A stretch of DNA of 64,000 nt from Kitasatospora sp. NBC_00458. Its GTDB lineage: Bacteria; Actinomycetota; Actinomycetes; Streptomycetales; Streptomycetaceae. Position numbers and translations under genes: made by a program. The notes below the pieces were generated by a model. That model was not told the DNA's origin and did no database searches. It saw only the letters and a list, made by a program, of their open reading frames with translations. Shown here piece after piece: positions 36,827 through 45,254 of the stretch (the stretch's first letter is position 1; the number at the start of each line of letters is the position of its first letter). The stretch is taken from the NCBI RefSeq assembly GCF_036013975.1, contig NZ_CP107904.1:5357001-5421000 (forward strand), given 5' to 3'.

Positions 36827-37378
36827 TCAGCTCGCCAGCAGGGCCTGGGCGTCGAGGGTGTCCTCGCCCTTGTTCCAGTTGCACGGGCACAGCTCGTCGG
36901 TCTGCAGGGCGTCCAGCACCCGCAGGACCTCCTTGGGGTTACGGCCGACGGAGCCGGCGGTCACCATGACGAACTGGATCTCGTTGTTCGGGTCCACGAT
37001 GAAGACGGCGCGCTGGGCGGTGCCGTCCGCGGCCTCGACGCCGCAGGCGCGCATCAGGTCGTGCTTGACGTCGGCCAGCATCGGGAACGGCAGGTCGCGG
37101 AGGTCCTTGTGGTCCTTGCGCCAGGCGTGGTGCACGAACTCGGAGTCGCCGGAGACGCCGAGGATCTGGGCGTCGCGGTCGGCGAACTCGTCGTTCAGCT
37201 TGCCGAACGCGGCGATCTCGGTCGGGCAGACGAAGGTGAAGTCCATCGGCCAGAAGAAGACGATCTTCCACTTGCCCTCGTAGGACTTGTGGTTGATCTC
37301 GGCGAAGGCGTTCGCGGCGTCCAGGTCGACGCAGGCGTTGAGTTCGAACTCGGGGAACTTGTCACCGATCGTGAGCAC
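36827..37378 (-). CDS. ahpC: Peroxiredoxin AhpC
   Basis: Two-cysteine peroxiredoxin that reduces organic peroxides and peroxynitrite. Peroxidatic Cys51 is in DFTFVCPTEIAAF and the resolving cysteines are in DELCPCNW (Cys164, Cys166), the CxC-type actinobacterial pattern. 183 aa. The GTG start at 37378 has AGGAGAA 6 nt upstream. It heads the ahpC-ahpD operon divergent to oxyR; the AT-rich 192-nt region between contains an inverted repeat (37444-37484) suitable for OxyR binding. Confidence 0.97.
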   Translation of the reverse strand: MLTIGDKFPEFELNACVDLDAANAFAEINHKSYEGKWKIVFFWPMDFTFVCPTEIAAFGKLNDEFADRDAQILGVSGDSEFVHHAWRKDHKDLRDLPFPMLADVKHDLMRACGVEAADGTAQRAVFIVDPNNEIQFVMVTAGSVGRNPKEVLRVLDALQTDELCPCNWNKGEDTLDAQALLAS

Positions 37379-37443
37379 GTTCGCTTCTCCTGAAGTGAGA
37401 CTGAGGGGGGTTTGTCCGGTTTGCGGAACGGTCTCCACCATTC

Positions 37444-37484
37444 CACATCGTGGACTGATCAGGGAAATAGCTACACTCGATGTG
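37444..37484. promoter_or_regulatory. ahpC-oxyR regulatory region, OxyR site candidate
   Basis: CACATCG (37444-37450) and CGATGTG (37478-37484) form a 7-bp inverted repeat with a 27-nt AT-rich spacer, matching the wide footprint of LysR-type regulators. ATAGCTA lies inside it. The exact OxyR contacts cannot be fixed by eye. Confidence 0.5.
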
Positions 37485-37570
37485 TCTGATCGGAGAGAGT
37501 TATCAATACCCCCGAGCCCCCCTCCCGCCCCACCGGGCGCAGGGCCCCCGCCCGCAAACCCGAGGGCGCT

Positions 37571-38521
37571 GTGGCGAGTGCCACATCCCGCAGCCCCCGC
37601 CCGCCCACGGTCGCCCAGCTCAGGGCGTTCGTCGCGGTGGCCGAGCACCGGCACTTCCGGGAGGCCGCGGCGGCCACCGGGACGAGCCAGCCGGCACTCT
37701 CCGGGGCGGTCGCGGCCCTGGAGGAGTCGCTGGGTGCGCAGCTGGTCGAGCGTACGACGCGGAAGGTGATTATCACCCCACTGGGGGAGCGCGTGCTCGA
37801 ACATGCACGCCGGGTGCTCGCCTCCCTGCAGGCCCTGACCGAGGAGGTGGAGGCCGCCCGCCGCCCGTTCACCGGTCCGCTGCACCTGGGCGTCATCCCG
37901 ACCGTCGCGCCGTACCTGCTCCCGCTGGTGCTGCGGCTGGTCCGCGACCGCTACCCGGAGCTGGAGCTGCACGTCCACGAGGAGCGGACGCCGTCGCTGC
38001 TGGAGGGGCTGGCCGCCGGGCGGCTGGACGTGCTGCTGCTGGCGCTGCCGGCCGGCGGTTCCGCGCCGACCCGGGACGTCCCGCTGTTCGACGAGGACTT
38101 CGTGCTGGTCACCCCGGCCGACCACGACCTGGCCGGCCGGGTCGACGTGCCGCGCGACGTGCTGCTCGACCTGGACGTGCTCCTGCTGGAGGAGGGGCAC
38201 TGCCTGCGCGACCAGGCCCTCGACATCTGCCGCGAGGTCGGCGCGGACCCGGCCGGTGCCAGCACCCGGGCCGCCGGCCTCTCCACCCTGGTCCAGCTGG
38301 TCGCCGGCGGCCTCGGGGTGACCCTGCTGCCGGCCACCGCGCTGGACGTCGAGGCGGGCCGAACCGACCGGCTGGCCGCCGTCCGGTTCGCGGCGCCGGC
38401 GCCGGGGCGCCGGATCGGGCTCGCCACCCGGCCGGGTTCGGCCCGCAGCGCCGAGTACGACCGGTTCGCCGCCTCGCTGCGCGAGGTGCTGGCCGAGCTG
38501 CCGGTCCGGCTGGTGGCCTGA
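37571..38521 (+). CDS. oxyR: Peroxide sensor OxyR (LysR family)
   Basis: LysR-type activator that senses hydrogen peroxide through a disulfide. The N-terminal winged helix (about 14-72) reads TVAQLRAFVAVAEHRHFREAAAATGTSQPALSGAVAALEE in parts. The redox pair is intact: Cys211 and Cys220 in EEGHCLRDQALDIC, equivalent to E. coli Cys199/Cys208. Length 316 aa. The GTG at 37571 has GAGGG 4 nt upstream. It controls the divergent ahpC-ahpD operon and probably itself. Confidence 0.95.
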   Translation: MASATSRSPRPPTVAQLRAFVAVAEHRHFREAAAATGTSQPALSGAVAALEESLGAQLVERTTRKVIITPLGERVLEHARRVLASLQALTEEVEAARRPFTGPLHLGVIPTVAPYLLPLVLRLVRDRYPELELHVHEERTPSLLEGLAAGRLDVLLLALPAGGSAPTRDVPLFDEDFVLVTPADHDLAGRVDVPRDVLLDLDVLLLEEGHCLRDQALDICREVGADPAGASTRAAGLSTLVQLVAGGLGVTLLPATALDVEAGRTDRLAAVRFAAPAPGRRIGLATRPGSARSAEYDRFAASLREVLAELPVRLVA

Positions 38522-38536
38522 GGCCGGTCCGGGGCG

Positions 38537-38645
38537 GGCCGGGGCCGCCGGGGCGAGGGGGCAGCCGGGGGCGGCCGGGGCCGCCGGGGGCGAGGGGGCA
38601 GCCGGGGGCGGCCGGGGCCGCCGGGGGCGAGGGGGCGGCCGGGGC
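38537..38645. repeat. 36/37-bp tandem repeat, 3 copies
   Basis: Units at 38537-38572, 38573-38609 and 38610-38645 are nearly identical runs of G-rich sequence between the oxyR stop and the convergent TetR gene. One strand is strongly guanine-rich and could form G-quadruplexes. No protein is encoded. Confidence 0.8.
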
Positions 38646-38671
38646 GGAGGGGTGGCGGGCGTGCGGGCCCG

Positions 38672-39298
38672 TCAGGGGAGCCGGGCCGGCGCCCCCAGGC
38701 AGAGGCCGACCGTGGTGGCGATCAGCAGGTCGAGCGTGTGCAGCGCCTCGGCGTCCGGCCGCTCACCGGCCCGGCGCAGCACCAGGTAGCGGTCGGTCAG
38801 GCCGTTGAAGCCGACCAGGAAGAGGACGGCGATCTCGTGGGCGGGGGTCGCCAGCTCCTGGCCGTGCGCCTCGGCGAGCGCGGTGAGGAGTTCGGCGGCG
38901 GTGCTCTCGATCTCGTACTGGAGCGCGCGCATGATCTCCTGCAGCTCCGGGTCGCGCAGTGACATCGCCGCGAACTCGGTGATCAGCGCGCACCGGCCGC
39001 CCTCGCCGACGGCGCTCTCCCAGAGTGCGTAGACCATCGTCCGGACCTGCTCGCCGAAGGTCCCGTGGCCGGGCGAGGCGGCGCGGACCTGGTTGATGAA
39101 CTCGGCGGTCAGTTCTTCGACGACGGCCCGGTAGAGGTCCTTCTTGGTGCCGAAGGTGTAGTGCACCGTCGCCTGTGCCACGCCCAGCTCGGCCGCGATC
39201 GCCCGGGTGCTGCCGGCGGCGATTCCCTCGCGGGCCATCAGGTCGATGGCGGCCTGGATCAGTTGGGGGCGTCTCTCGGAGGCCGGGACATGTGCCAT
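38672..39298 (-). CDS. TetR-family regulator, divergent from MMPL
   Basis: A 208-aa TetR repressor. The DNA-binding part (about 8-58) has ERRPQLIQAAIDLMAREG, then RAIAAELGVAQATVHYTFGTKKDLYRAVV. The remainder is helical and presumably binds a ligand. It faces the MMPL transporter across 156 nt containing the palindrome at 39368-39383, so it is its likely local repressor. Its stop is about 25 nt after the tandem repeat. Confidence 0.93.
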   Translation of the reverse strand: MAHVPASERRPQLIQAAIDLMAREGIAAGSTRAIAAELGVAQATVHYTFGTKKDLYRAVVEELTAEFINQVRAASPGHGTFGEQVRTMVYALWESAVGEGGRCALITEFAAMSLRDPELQEIMRALQYEIESTAAELLTALAEAHGQELATPAHEIAVLFLVGFNGLTDRYLVLRRAGERPDAEALHTLDLLIATTVGLCLGAPARLP

Positions 39299-39367
39299 TG
39301 GGCCAGGGTATCGCCATGTTCACACAACCAGATCAACCGAATGCGTCACACGTTCGCGTCGGTCGAC

Positions 39368-39383
39368 TTTGTCACCTGACAAA
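39368..39383. promoter_or_regulatory. Palindrome, TetR operator candidate for MMPL
   Basis: Arms TTTGTCA and TGACAAA flank CC. The geometry and the TGTCA-NN-TGACA core match the operator candidate at 21323-21338 before another TetR-linked exporter. Confidence 0.75.
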
Positions 39384-39454
39384 CTTGCGCGTACGGTGGT
39401 CGGAGACCTGTTCAGGCACCCCCTGCCTCGACCGACCCGATCGAAGGTGCACGC

Positions 39455-41722
39455 ATGGCCACGTACCTGTACCGCCTGGGCCGCCTCTGCTTCCGCCGAA
39501 GGCGGACCGTGCTCGCCGTCTGGCTCGCGCTGCTGATCGCCGTCGGCGGCGCGGCGGGGGCGTTCGCCGGCAAGACCAGCGACGAGTTCAAGGTCCCCGG
39601 GACCGAGGCCCAGGCCACCCTGGACCGGATCAAGGACACCTTCCCCGAGCAGGGACACGGCTCCGCCCAGGTGGTCTTCGCCACCGACGGCGCCGGCGGC
39701 ATCACGGCCCCGGACACCGCCCGGGCCGTCGGCGAGGCGGTCACCCGGATCGCCGCCGTCCCCGGGGTCTCGGCCGTGCCCGACCCGTACGCCACCGGCG
39801 CGCTCTCCCCGGACGGCAGGGTCGCGCTGGGCCTGGTCTCCTTCGACCGCGTGCTCGGCGACATCACCGACCAGCAGCGCGACGCGGTCAGGGCCGCCGC
39901 CGAACCGGCCCGCGCGGCCGGGCTGACGGTGGCCTTCGGCGGCGACGCGTACAACGAGATGGCACAGGTCGACGGCGGGGAGGCGGTCGGCCTCGCGGTG
40001 GCCGGAGTGGTCCTGGTGATCACCCTGGGCTCGCTGGTCGCCGCCGGTCTGCCGCTGGTCACCGCCCTGGTCGGGGTCGGCGTCGCCCTCGCCGGGCTGC
40101 TGACGCTGGCCGGCTCGTTCGAGGTCATCTCCACCGCGCCGGTGCTGGCGCTGATGGTCGGTCTCGCGGTCGGCATCGACTACGCGCTGTTCATCGTCTC
40201 CAGGCACCGCCGCCACCTCGCCGAGGGACTGGAGCCGGACGAGGCCGCCGCCCGCGCCAACGCGACCGCCGGCAGCGCGGTGGTCTTCGCCGGCCTGACC
40301 GTCGTCGTCGCACTGGCCGGGCTGGCCGTCGCCGGCGTGCCCTTCCTCACCGTCATGGGCCTGGCGGCCTCCGGCGCCGTGGTGGTCGCGGTGCTGGTCG
40401 CGATCACCCTGCTCCCCGCGCTGCTCGGATTCGCCGGGCGCGCCATCGACCGGCTGCCGGTCCGGCGGCGCGCGACCAGGACCCCCGGCCGGACCACGCT
40501 CGGCGAGCGGTGGGGGGAGCTGGTGGTTCGCCGCCCGCTGGTCGTCCTGCTCACCGGACTGACCGCGCTGGTCGCCCTCGCGGTGCCCGCCGCGAGCCTC
40601 ACCCTCGGCCTGCCCGGTGGCGGTTCACAGGCCAAGGGCACCGACGCCCGCACCGCCTACGACCTGGTCGACCGCAGCTTCGGCCCCGGGTTCAACGCGC
40701 CGCTGGTGGTCGTCGTCGACACCGGGGGAGCCGCCGGACCGGACCGGGCCGTCCAGGGCGTCGCCGAGAGGCTCTCCGGCCTGAACGGCGTGCAGACGCT
40801 GCTGCCGCCGGCGGTCGACGAGGCGAGCGGTACCGCGCTGCTCACCGTCATCCCGAAGACCGGCCCGGACCACGCCGACACCCGGGAGCTGGTCACCGAG
40901 ATCCGCGACCAGCGCGACGGGCTGAGGACCGCGACCGGTGCCCGGATCGACGTCACCGGTACCACGGCCGCCAACATCGACGTCTCCGCCAAGCTGTCCG
41001 ACGCGCTGCCGCCGTTCGTCGCGGTGATCGCGGGCATCGCGATGGTGCTGCTGGCGCTGGCCTTCCGCTCCGTCCTGGTGCCGCTCAAGGCGGTGCTCGG
41101 CTTCCTGCTCTCCATCACGGCCTCGCTCGGTGCCGTCGTGGCGGTCTACCAGTGGGGCTGGCTGGACGGTCTGATCGACGTGCCGAAGGTCGGCCCGGTG
41201 GTGAGCTTCGTGCCGATCCTGCTGATCGGGGTGCTGTTCGGACTGGCGATGGACTACGAGCTGTTCCTGGTCTCCGGGATGAAGGAGCACCACGTGCACG
41301 GCATGGCGCCGCGGGAGGCGGTGGTGGCCGGGGTCAAGAACGGGGCCCGGGTGGTCACCGCGGCCGCGCTGATCATGATCGCGGTCTTCGGGTCCTTCGT
41401 CTTCGGCCACGACCCGATCGTCCAGCCGATCGGCTTCGCGCTCGCCGTGGGCGTGCTGGTGGACGCCTTCGTGGTGCGGATGGCCCTGGTGCCGGCCGCG
41501 ATGGCGCTGTTCGGCAAGGCGGCCTGGTGGTTCCCGAAGAGCCTGGAGAAGGTGGTGCCGCGGGTGGACATGGAGGGCGAGCAGCTGCTGGCCCGGCTGG
41601 AGGAGCCCGCGGCCGGAGCCCCCGAGGGTGCTCCCGCCGACCCCGACTCCGGAGCCGACCCCGCCGGCCCCGGCGGCGACGGAGCGACCGGCGACGCCGG
41701 CAGGGTGTCCGAGCGGGTCTGA
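39455..41722 (+). CDS. MMPL-family RND transporter
   Basis: A 755-aa membrane exporter of the MMPL/RND superfamily, the class that moves lipids, siderophores or drugs across the actinobacterial membrane. Twelve helices arranged 1+5+1+5 are visible, with two extracytoplasmic loops (about 40-190 and 390-520). The conserved first-half motif LMVGLAVGIDYALFIVSRHRRHLAEG and its second-half copy GVLFGLAMDYELFLVSGMKEHHVHG carry the proton-relay Asp residues. The C-terminal 50 residues are Ala/Pro-rich and cytosolic. Divergent TetR and operator suggest inducible efflux. Confidence 0.95.
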   Translation: MATYLYRLGRLCFRRRRTVLAVWLALLIAVGGAAGAFAGKTSDEFKVPGTEAQATLDRIKDTFPEQGHGSAQVVFATDGAGGITAPDTARAVGEAVTRIAAVPGVSAVPDPYATGALSPDGRVALGLVSFDRVLGDITDQQRDAVRAAAEPARAAGLTVAFGGDAYNEMAQVDGGEAVGLAVAGVVLVITLGSLVAAGLPLVTALVGVGVALAGLLTLAGSFEVISTAPVLALMVGLAVGIDYALFIVSRHRRHLAEGLEPDEAAARANATAGSAVVFAGLTVVVALAGLAVAGVPFLTVMGLAASGAVVVAVLVAITLLPALLGFAGRAIDRLPVRRRATRTPGRTTLGERWGELVVRRPLVVLLTGLTALVALAVPAASLTLGLPGGGSQAKGTDARTAYDLVDRSFGPGFNAPLVVVVDTGGAAGPDRAVQGVAERLSGLNGVQTLLPPAVDEASGTALLTVIPKTGPDHADTRELVTEIRDQRDGLRTATGARIDVTGTTAANIDVSAKLSDALPPFVAVIAGIAMVLLALAFRSVLVPLKAVLGFLLSITASLGAVVAVYQWGWLDGLIDVPKVGPVVSFVPILLIGVLFGLAMDYELFLVSGMKEHHVHGMAPREAVVAGVKNGARVVTAAALIMIAVFGSFVFGHDPIVQPIGFALAVGVLVDAFVVRMALVPAAMALFGKAAWWFPKSLEKVVPRVDMEGEQLLARLEEPAAGAPEGAPADPDSGADPAGPGGDGATGDAGRVSERV

Positions 41723-41757
41723 GCGGGTCTGAGCGGCCCGCCCGAGCGGCCCGTACC

Positions 41758-41793
41758 CGAGCGGCTCCCGGCACACCCGCCGGGAGCCGCTCG
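41758..41793. terminator. Bidirectional terminator hairpin
   Basis: A 15-bp perfect stem (41758-41772 with 41779-41793) closes a 6-nt loop between the convergent MMPL and SpoIIE-type genes. Confidence 0.85.
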
Positions 41794-41808
41794 CCGCCGT
41801 CCGCCGCG

Positions 41809-43683
41809 CTACGGCAGCCGCTGCTCGAACCAGACCACCTTGCCGGTGCCCAGCCGGGTGGCGCCCCAGCGCTCCGCGCACCGGGCCACTATCTGCAGCC
41901 CCCGCCCGCGCTCGTCCTCCGGCCCCGTCCGCCGCGGCCGCGGCAGCAGCGGGCTGTCGTCCCCGACCTCGCAGCGCAGCCGGGTGGTGCGGACCAGGCT
42001 CAGCGTGACCGGCCGGGTGGCGTGCTGGACGGCGTTGGTGACCAGCTCGCTGACCATCAGCTCGGTCGCCTCGGTGAGCGCCTCCAGCCCCCAGCGGCGC
42101 AGCGTGTGGGCGACCAGCCGCCGCGCCCGCCCCGGCGTCTCGTTGCGCGGCTGGAGGTACCAGTGCGCGACGTCCCCGGCCGGGATCCCGTCGAAGCAGG
42201 CGGCCAGCAGCGCGATGTCGTCGCCGCGGTCGCCCGGCGGCAGGATGCGCAGCGCCTCCTGGCAGAGGTTCTCCGGCGAGTGCCGGTGGGCGTTGGCGAG
42301 GCGGGCGCGGAGCAGCTCCAGCCCGTCGCTGAGCGGCCGGCTGCGGGTCTCCACCAGGCCGTCGGTGAACAGCAGCAGGGCCGAGCCCGGCGGCGCGGGC
42401 AGTTCGACGGAGGAGAAGTCGACGCCGCCGACGCCGATCGGCGCGCCCGACTCCAGGTCGAGGAGTTCGGCGGTCCCGTCCGGCTGGACGAGGACCGGCG
42501 GCACGTGGCCGGCGTTGGCGAGCACGACCCGGTTGGCGATCGGGTCGTAGACCGCGTAGACGCAGGTGGCCAGGTGCTGTTCGCGGCCGAGCCGCTGGGC
42601 CTGTTCGTCCAGGTGGTACAGCACCTCGTGCGGCGGCAGGTCGAGCGCGGCCAGGGTCTGGGCGCTGGTGCGGAGCTGGCCCATGATGGCGGCCGAGGTG
42701 AGGGAGTGGCCCATCACGTCGCCGACGATCAGCGCCACCCGGTTGCCGGGCAGCGGCACGGCGTCGTACCAGTCGCCGCCGACCTGGGCGCCGCGTTCGC
42801 CGGGCAGGTAGCGCTGGGCGAGCCGGACGCCGTGCGGCTGGGGGAGGCGCAGCGGCAGCATGCTGCGCTGGAGCTCGTTGGCTATCTCCCACTCGCGGGC
42901 GTACCGCAGGGCGGTGTCGACGGCCAGTCCGGCCTGGGTGGCGAGGTGGGCGGCGGTCGCGGTGTCGGCGGCGTCGAAGGAGGGGCGGCCGGTGCGTTCG
43001 GGGGGTCGGCGGATCAGGATCAGGAGTCCGAGCACGGTCTTGCGCCCGCGCAGCGGCAGGGCGAGGACCGAGCTGCCGGGGCCGAGGCGGGAGAGTCCGC
43101 GGGCGCCGTACAGCTCGCGCAGCAGCTCGGTGGTGCGGGAGCCGCTGTTCTCGTCGGCCGCGCCGAGGACGACCGGCTCGGCCGGGCGGCGGCTGAGCAG
43201 GATGTGCGCGAGCGCCCCGCCGCGGGTGACCGGGGTGGGCGGCCCGGTGTCGGCGGTGGAGCGGGCGCCGTACCGGCTGCCGTAGTGCGAGCCGTACCGG
43301 GAGTCGCGCCGGTCGTCGCCGGCCGGTCGGCCGCGGCGGCCGAGCCTGGTGCCGTGGCTGTGGTGGATCCGCAGCTGCTCGGGGAAGCCGGGTTCGCGTT
43401 CGACGTTGGGCAGCGGGTCGCGCAGGTGGACGACGGCGGCGTCGGCGAGGGTCGGCACCAGGACGCGGCAGATGTTGCGCAGGGTCGCGGCCAGGTCGAG
43501 CGCGCTGTTGATCCGCCGGGTCGCGGAGTCGAGGTAGGCGAGGCGCTCGGCGACCCGGTCGTGGCCGTCAGGCTCGGTGTCCGGCCCCGGCTCGGTCTCC
43601 GGGCCGGACCTGGCCGGCGGCGGCCGGCGCTGGCTGGGCAGGGCAGGCGGCTGTCCGGCCTCGGGTTTGAGCTGGTCGCGCAC
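41809..43683 (-). CDS. GAF-SpoIIE phosphatase-HATPase fusion regulator
   Basis: A 624-aa signalling protein typical of streptomycete partner-switching networks that control anti-sigma/antisigma-antagonist pairs. Domain order: Arg/Pro-rich N-terminus, GAF sensor (about 60-265), PP2C-type SpoIIE phosphatase (about 285-490) with metal residues in QVGGDWYDAV and IVGDVMGHS, and a histidine-kinase-like ATPase (about 510-624) with MVSELVTNAVQHA and DERGRGLQIVARCAERWG (N and G1 boxes). The fused kinase-like part may act on an anti-sigma antagonist. Start GTG 43683 is only weakly supported by its ribosome site. Target unknown. Confidence 0.93.
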   Translation of the reverse strand: MRDQLKPEAGQPPALPSQRRPPPARSGPETEPGPDTEPDGHDRVAERLAYLDSATRRINSALDLAATLRNICRVLVPTLADAAVVHLRDPLPNVEREPGFPEQLRIHHSHGTRLGRRGRPAGDDRRDSRYGSHYGSRYGARSTADTGPPTPVTRGGALAHILLSRRPAEPVVLGAADENSGSRTTELLRELYGARGLSRLGPGSSVLALPLRGRKTVLGLLILIRRPPERTGRPSFDAADTATAAHLATQAGLAVDTALRYAREWEIANELQRSMLPLRLPQPHGVRLAQRYLPGERGAQVGGDWYDAVPLPGNRVALIVGDVMGHSLTSAAIMGQLRTSAQTLAALDLPPHEVLYHLDEQAQRLGREQHLATCVYAVYDPIANRVVLANAGHVPPVLVQPDGTAELLDLESGAPIGVGGVDFSSVELPAPPGSALLLFTDGLVETRSRPLSDGLELLRARLANAHRHSPENLCQEALRILPPGDRGDDIALLAACFDGIPAGDVAHWYLQPRNETPGRARRLVAHTLRRWGLEALTEATELMVSELVTNAVQHATRPVTLSLVRTTRLRCEVGDDSPLLPRPRRTGPEDERGRGLQIVARCAERWGATRLGTGKVVWFEQRLP

Positions 43684-43866
43684 GGGAGCCTGTCCTGGGA
43701 TCGGTATTGGTCTGTCGGTCGGTCTGCGGTCTGTCTGTGGTCCGGCGGTGGTCCGTCTCCGGTCCGGCCGCGTCCGTCTGCGGTGCTCCGGCGGGTGTGC
43801 CGCGTCCTGGGTTCCGGGCCCCGGCCTCCGCTCCTCCCCGTCGTCCGCGGTCGCTGCGCCCGTCCG

Positions 43867-44658
43867 TCAGCCGGCCCGCCGACAGCAGAGGAACAACTGC
43901 TCCTCCGGCGGCAGCGAGGTGCTGGCGGGGGCGTACGGGTGTCCGACCTGCTCCTCGACGGCGAAGCCGGCCGCCACCAGGACCCGTTCGAGATCCTCCC
44001 GCAGGTACCCGCTGATCCGCAGCTCGCGGCCGAGGAACGGCAGGGGAACGTGGTCCAGATCGGCCTCGACCATACCGAGTGCGAGCAGTCCGCCGGGCCG
44101 CAGCAGGGTGCGCAGCCGGGCCAGCACGGTGGGGATCTCGTCCTGGGGGAGGAGGATCAGGGAGAAGAAGGCGGTGACGGCGGCGAAGGTGCCGTGTCCG
44201 CGCGGACCGAGTTCCGGCAGGTTCCAGGCCCGGTCGGCGCGGTCGGTGGCCAGGTCGTACATGTCGATGCGGTGGAAGGCCGGCGGGTGCGGTCCCGGGA
44301 AGCGCGACTCCCGGGCCAGGGTCAGCATGACGTCCGAGAGGTCGATGCCGGTGACCCGCATGCCGGCCGCGCTCAGCTGCCGGACGGTCGGCTCGCCGCT
44401 TCCGCAGCCGACGTCGAGCACGGCGGCGCCCGGTTCGAGTCCGGCCAGCAGGCGGGAGCCGCAGGCCAGCTGTCCGTCCTTGGCGGGGAACGCCTCGCCG
44501 TAGTCGGGGCCGATGGTGTCGAAGGCGACGGCCTGCAGGGCGCGTTCGGCACGACGGCGCAGGACGTCGGACCCGCCGTCATCACCGTCCGCGTCCCCGT
44601 CGACGGGGAACGGATCGGATATCTGTCCGGTCGTCACGATTGAGAGGCACCTTTCCAC
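43867..44658 (-). CDS. Class I SAM-dependent methyltransferase
   Basis: A 263-aa Rossmann-fold methyltransferase. Motif I AVLDVGCGSGEPTVRQLSAAG is intact at about residue 80-100, with the acidic ribose contact in VTGIDLSD. The rest gives no specific substrate; the arrangement resembles UbiE/small-molecule enzymes. The GTG at 44658 is chosen because GGAGG sits 6 nt upstream; a second in-frame GTG at 44637 has a poorer site. It lies downstream of the SARP gene in the same direction, with a 600-nt gap carrying a repeat array in its upstream region, so it could be a SARP target. Confidence 0.88.
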   Translation of the reverse strand: MERCLSIVTTGQISDPFPVDGDADGDDGGSDVLRRRAERALQAVAFDTIGPDYGEAFPAKDGQLACGSRLLAGLEPGAAVLDVGCGSGEPTVRQLSAAGMRVTGIDLSDVMLTLARESRFPGPHPPAFHRIDMYDLATDRADRAWNLPELGPRGHGTFAAVTAFFSLILLPQDEIPTVLARLRTLLRPGGLLALGMVEADLDHVPLPFLGRELRISGYLREDLERVLVAAGFAVEEQVGHPYAPASTSLPPEEQLFLCCRRAG

Positions 44659-44762
44659 CCGGGCCTCCGGTCGGCTGGACGAGGCGCGAGGCCGGGCTGC
44701 CGTCCTCCCGGCGCCCGCGCTGCCCCGCCGGCCCGCTGCCGGTGGCGGTACGTCACGCTCCC

Positions 44763-44832
44763 CGCGTCACACTGTCACGCTGACTGCACTCTGACACTTT
44801 GCACAGACTCTTTGCACAGGGACACTCTGCAC
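44763..44832 (-). promoter_or_regulatory. GTGCA-repeat array upstream of the methyltransferase gene
   Basis: Read on the minus strand, GTGCA, GTGTC and GTGAC motifs recur, with two imperfect 28-bp units (about 44832-44805 and 44804-44777). Ordered direct repeats are the binding pattern of SARP-type activators. The array begins about 100 nt upstream of the methyltransferase start. Confidence 0.55.
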
Positions 44833-44883
44833 TGCTGGAGCGCCGCCGCGCTGCCTTTTCCCGATGGTCCACCGGAGAAGTGC

Positions 44884-44907
44884 ACTCGTGTGTGTACTCG
44901 TGTGTGT
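44884..44907. repeat. 12-bp direct repeat ACTCGTGTGTGT, two copies
   Basis: The dodecamer occurs twice head to tail. It belongs to the same 596-nt gap (44659-45254), which otherwise holds the repeat array at 44763-44832, an AT-richer patch near 44920-44935 and no convincing gene. Confidence 0.8.
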
Positions 44908-45169
44908 ACTGGCATCCGAGAATATGCGTGATCACTCCGCCGTGGGGTCCGTTTCCGGCCAACTCGTGGCGGTTGGCCGGAGCTGCTCCCCTGCCCCGGA
45001 AGCGCGGGGCGCGGGCCGGGGTGGTGCGTGGCGTCCCCCGCGCCGGGTGGTGTGGCCACGGGGCGGCTCCGACCTGCGGTTTCGGCGATCCGCAGACCGA
45101 CCAGCCGGCGTTTATCGAACGTCAATCGGTCCGGTGCACAGTGGAGTCCAGCGCCGGGGAAGCGTTGAA

Positions 45170-45203
45170 GGCGCTCCCGCAGCCGGGGGGCTGCGGGAGC
45201 GCC
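45170..45203 (-). terminator. Hairpin terminator after the SARP gene
   Basis: A 15-bp perfect stem (45170-45184 with 45189-45203) with a GGGG loop lies 50 nt beyond the SARP stop, so the methyltransferase is probably transcribed separately. Confidence 0.8.
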
Positions 45204-45254
45204 GAACGCCAACGGGGGAAGGCCGCCAGGGGGGAACACGGGGAAACAGGGGGC

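Noticed and set aside
39175..44643. An 1822-codon open frame on the plus strand
   Set aside because: It is a by-product of high GC content, out of frame with the MMPL gene and antisense to the SpoIIE-type and methyltransferase genes; no domain is visible.
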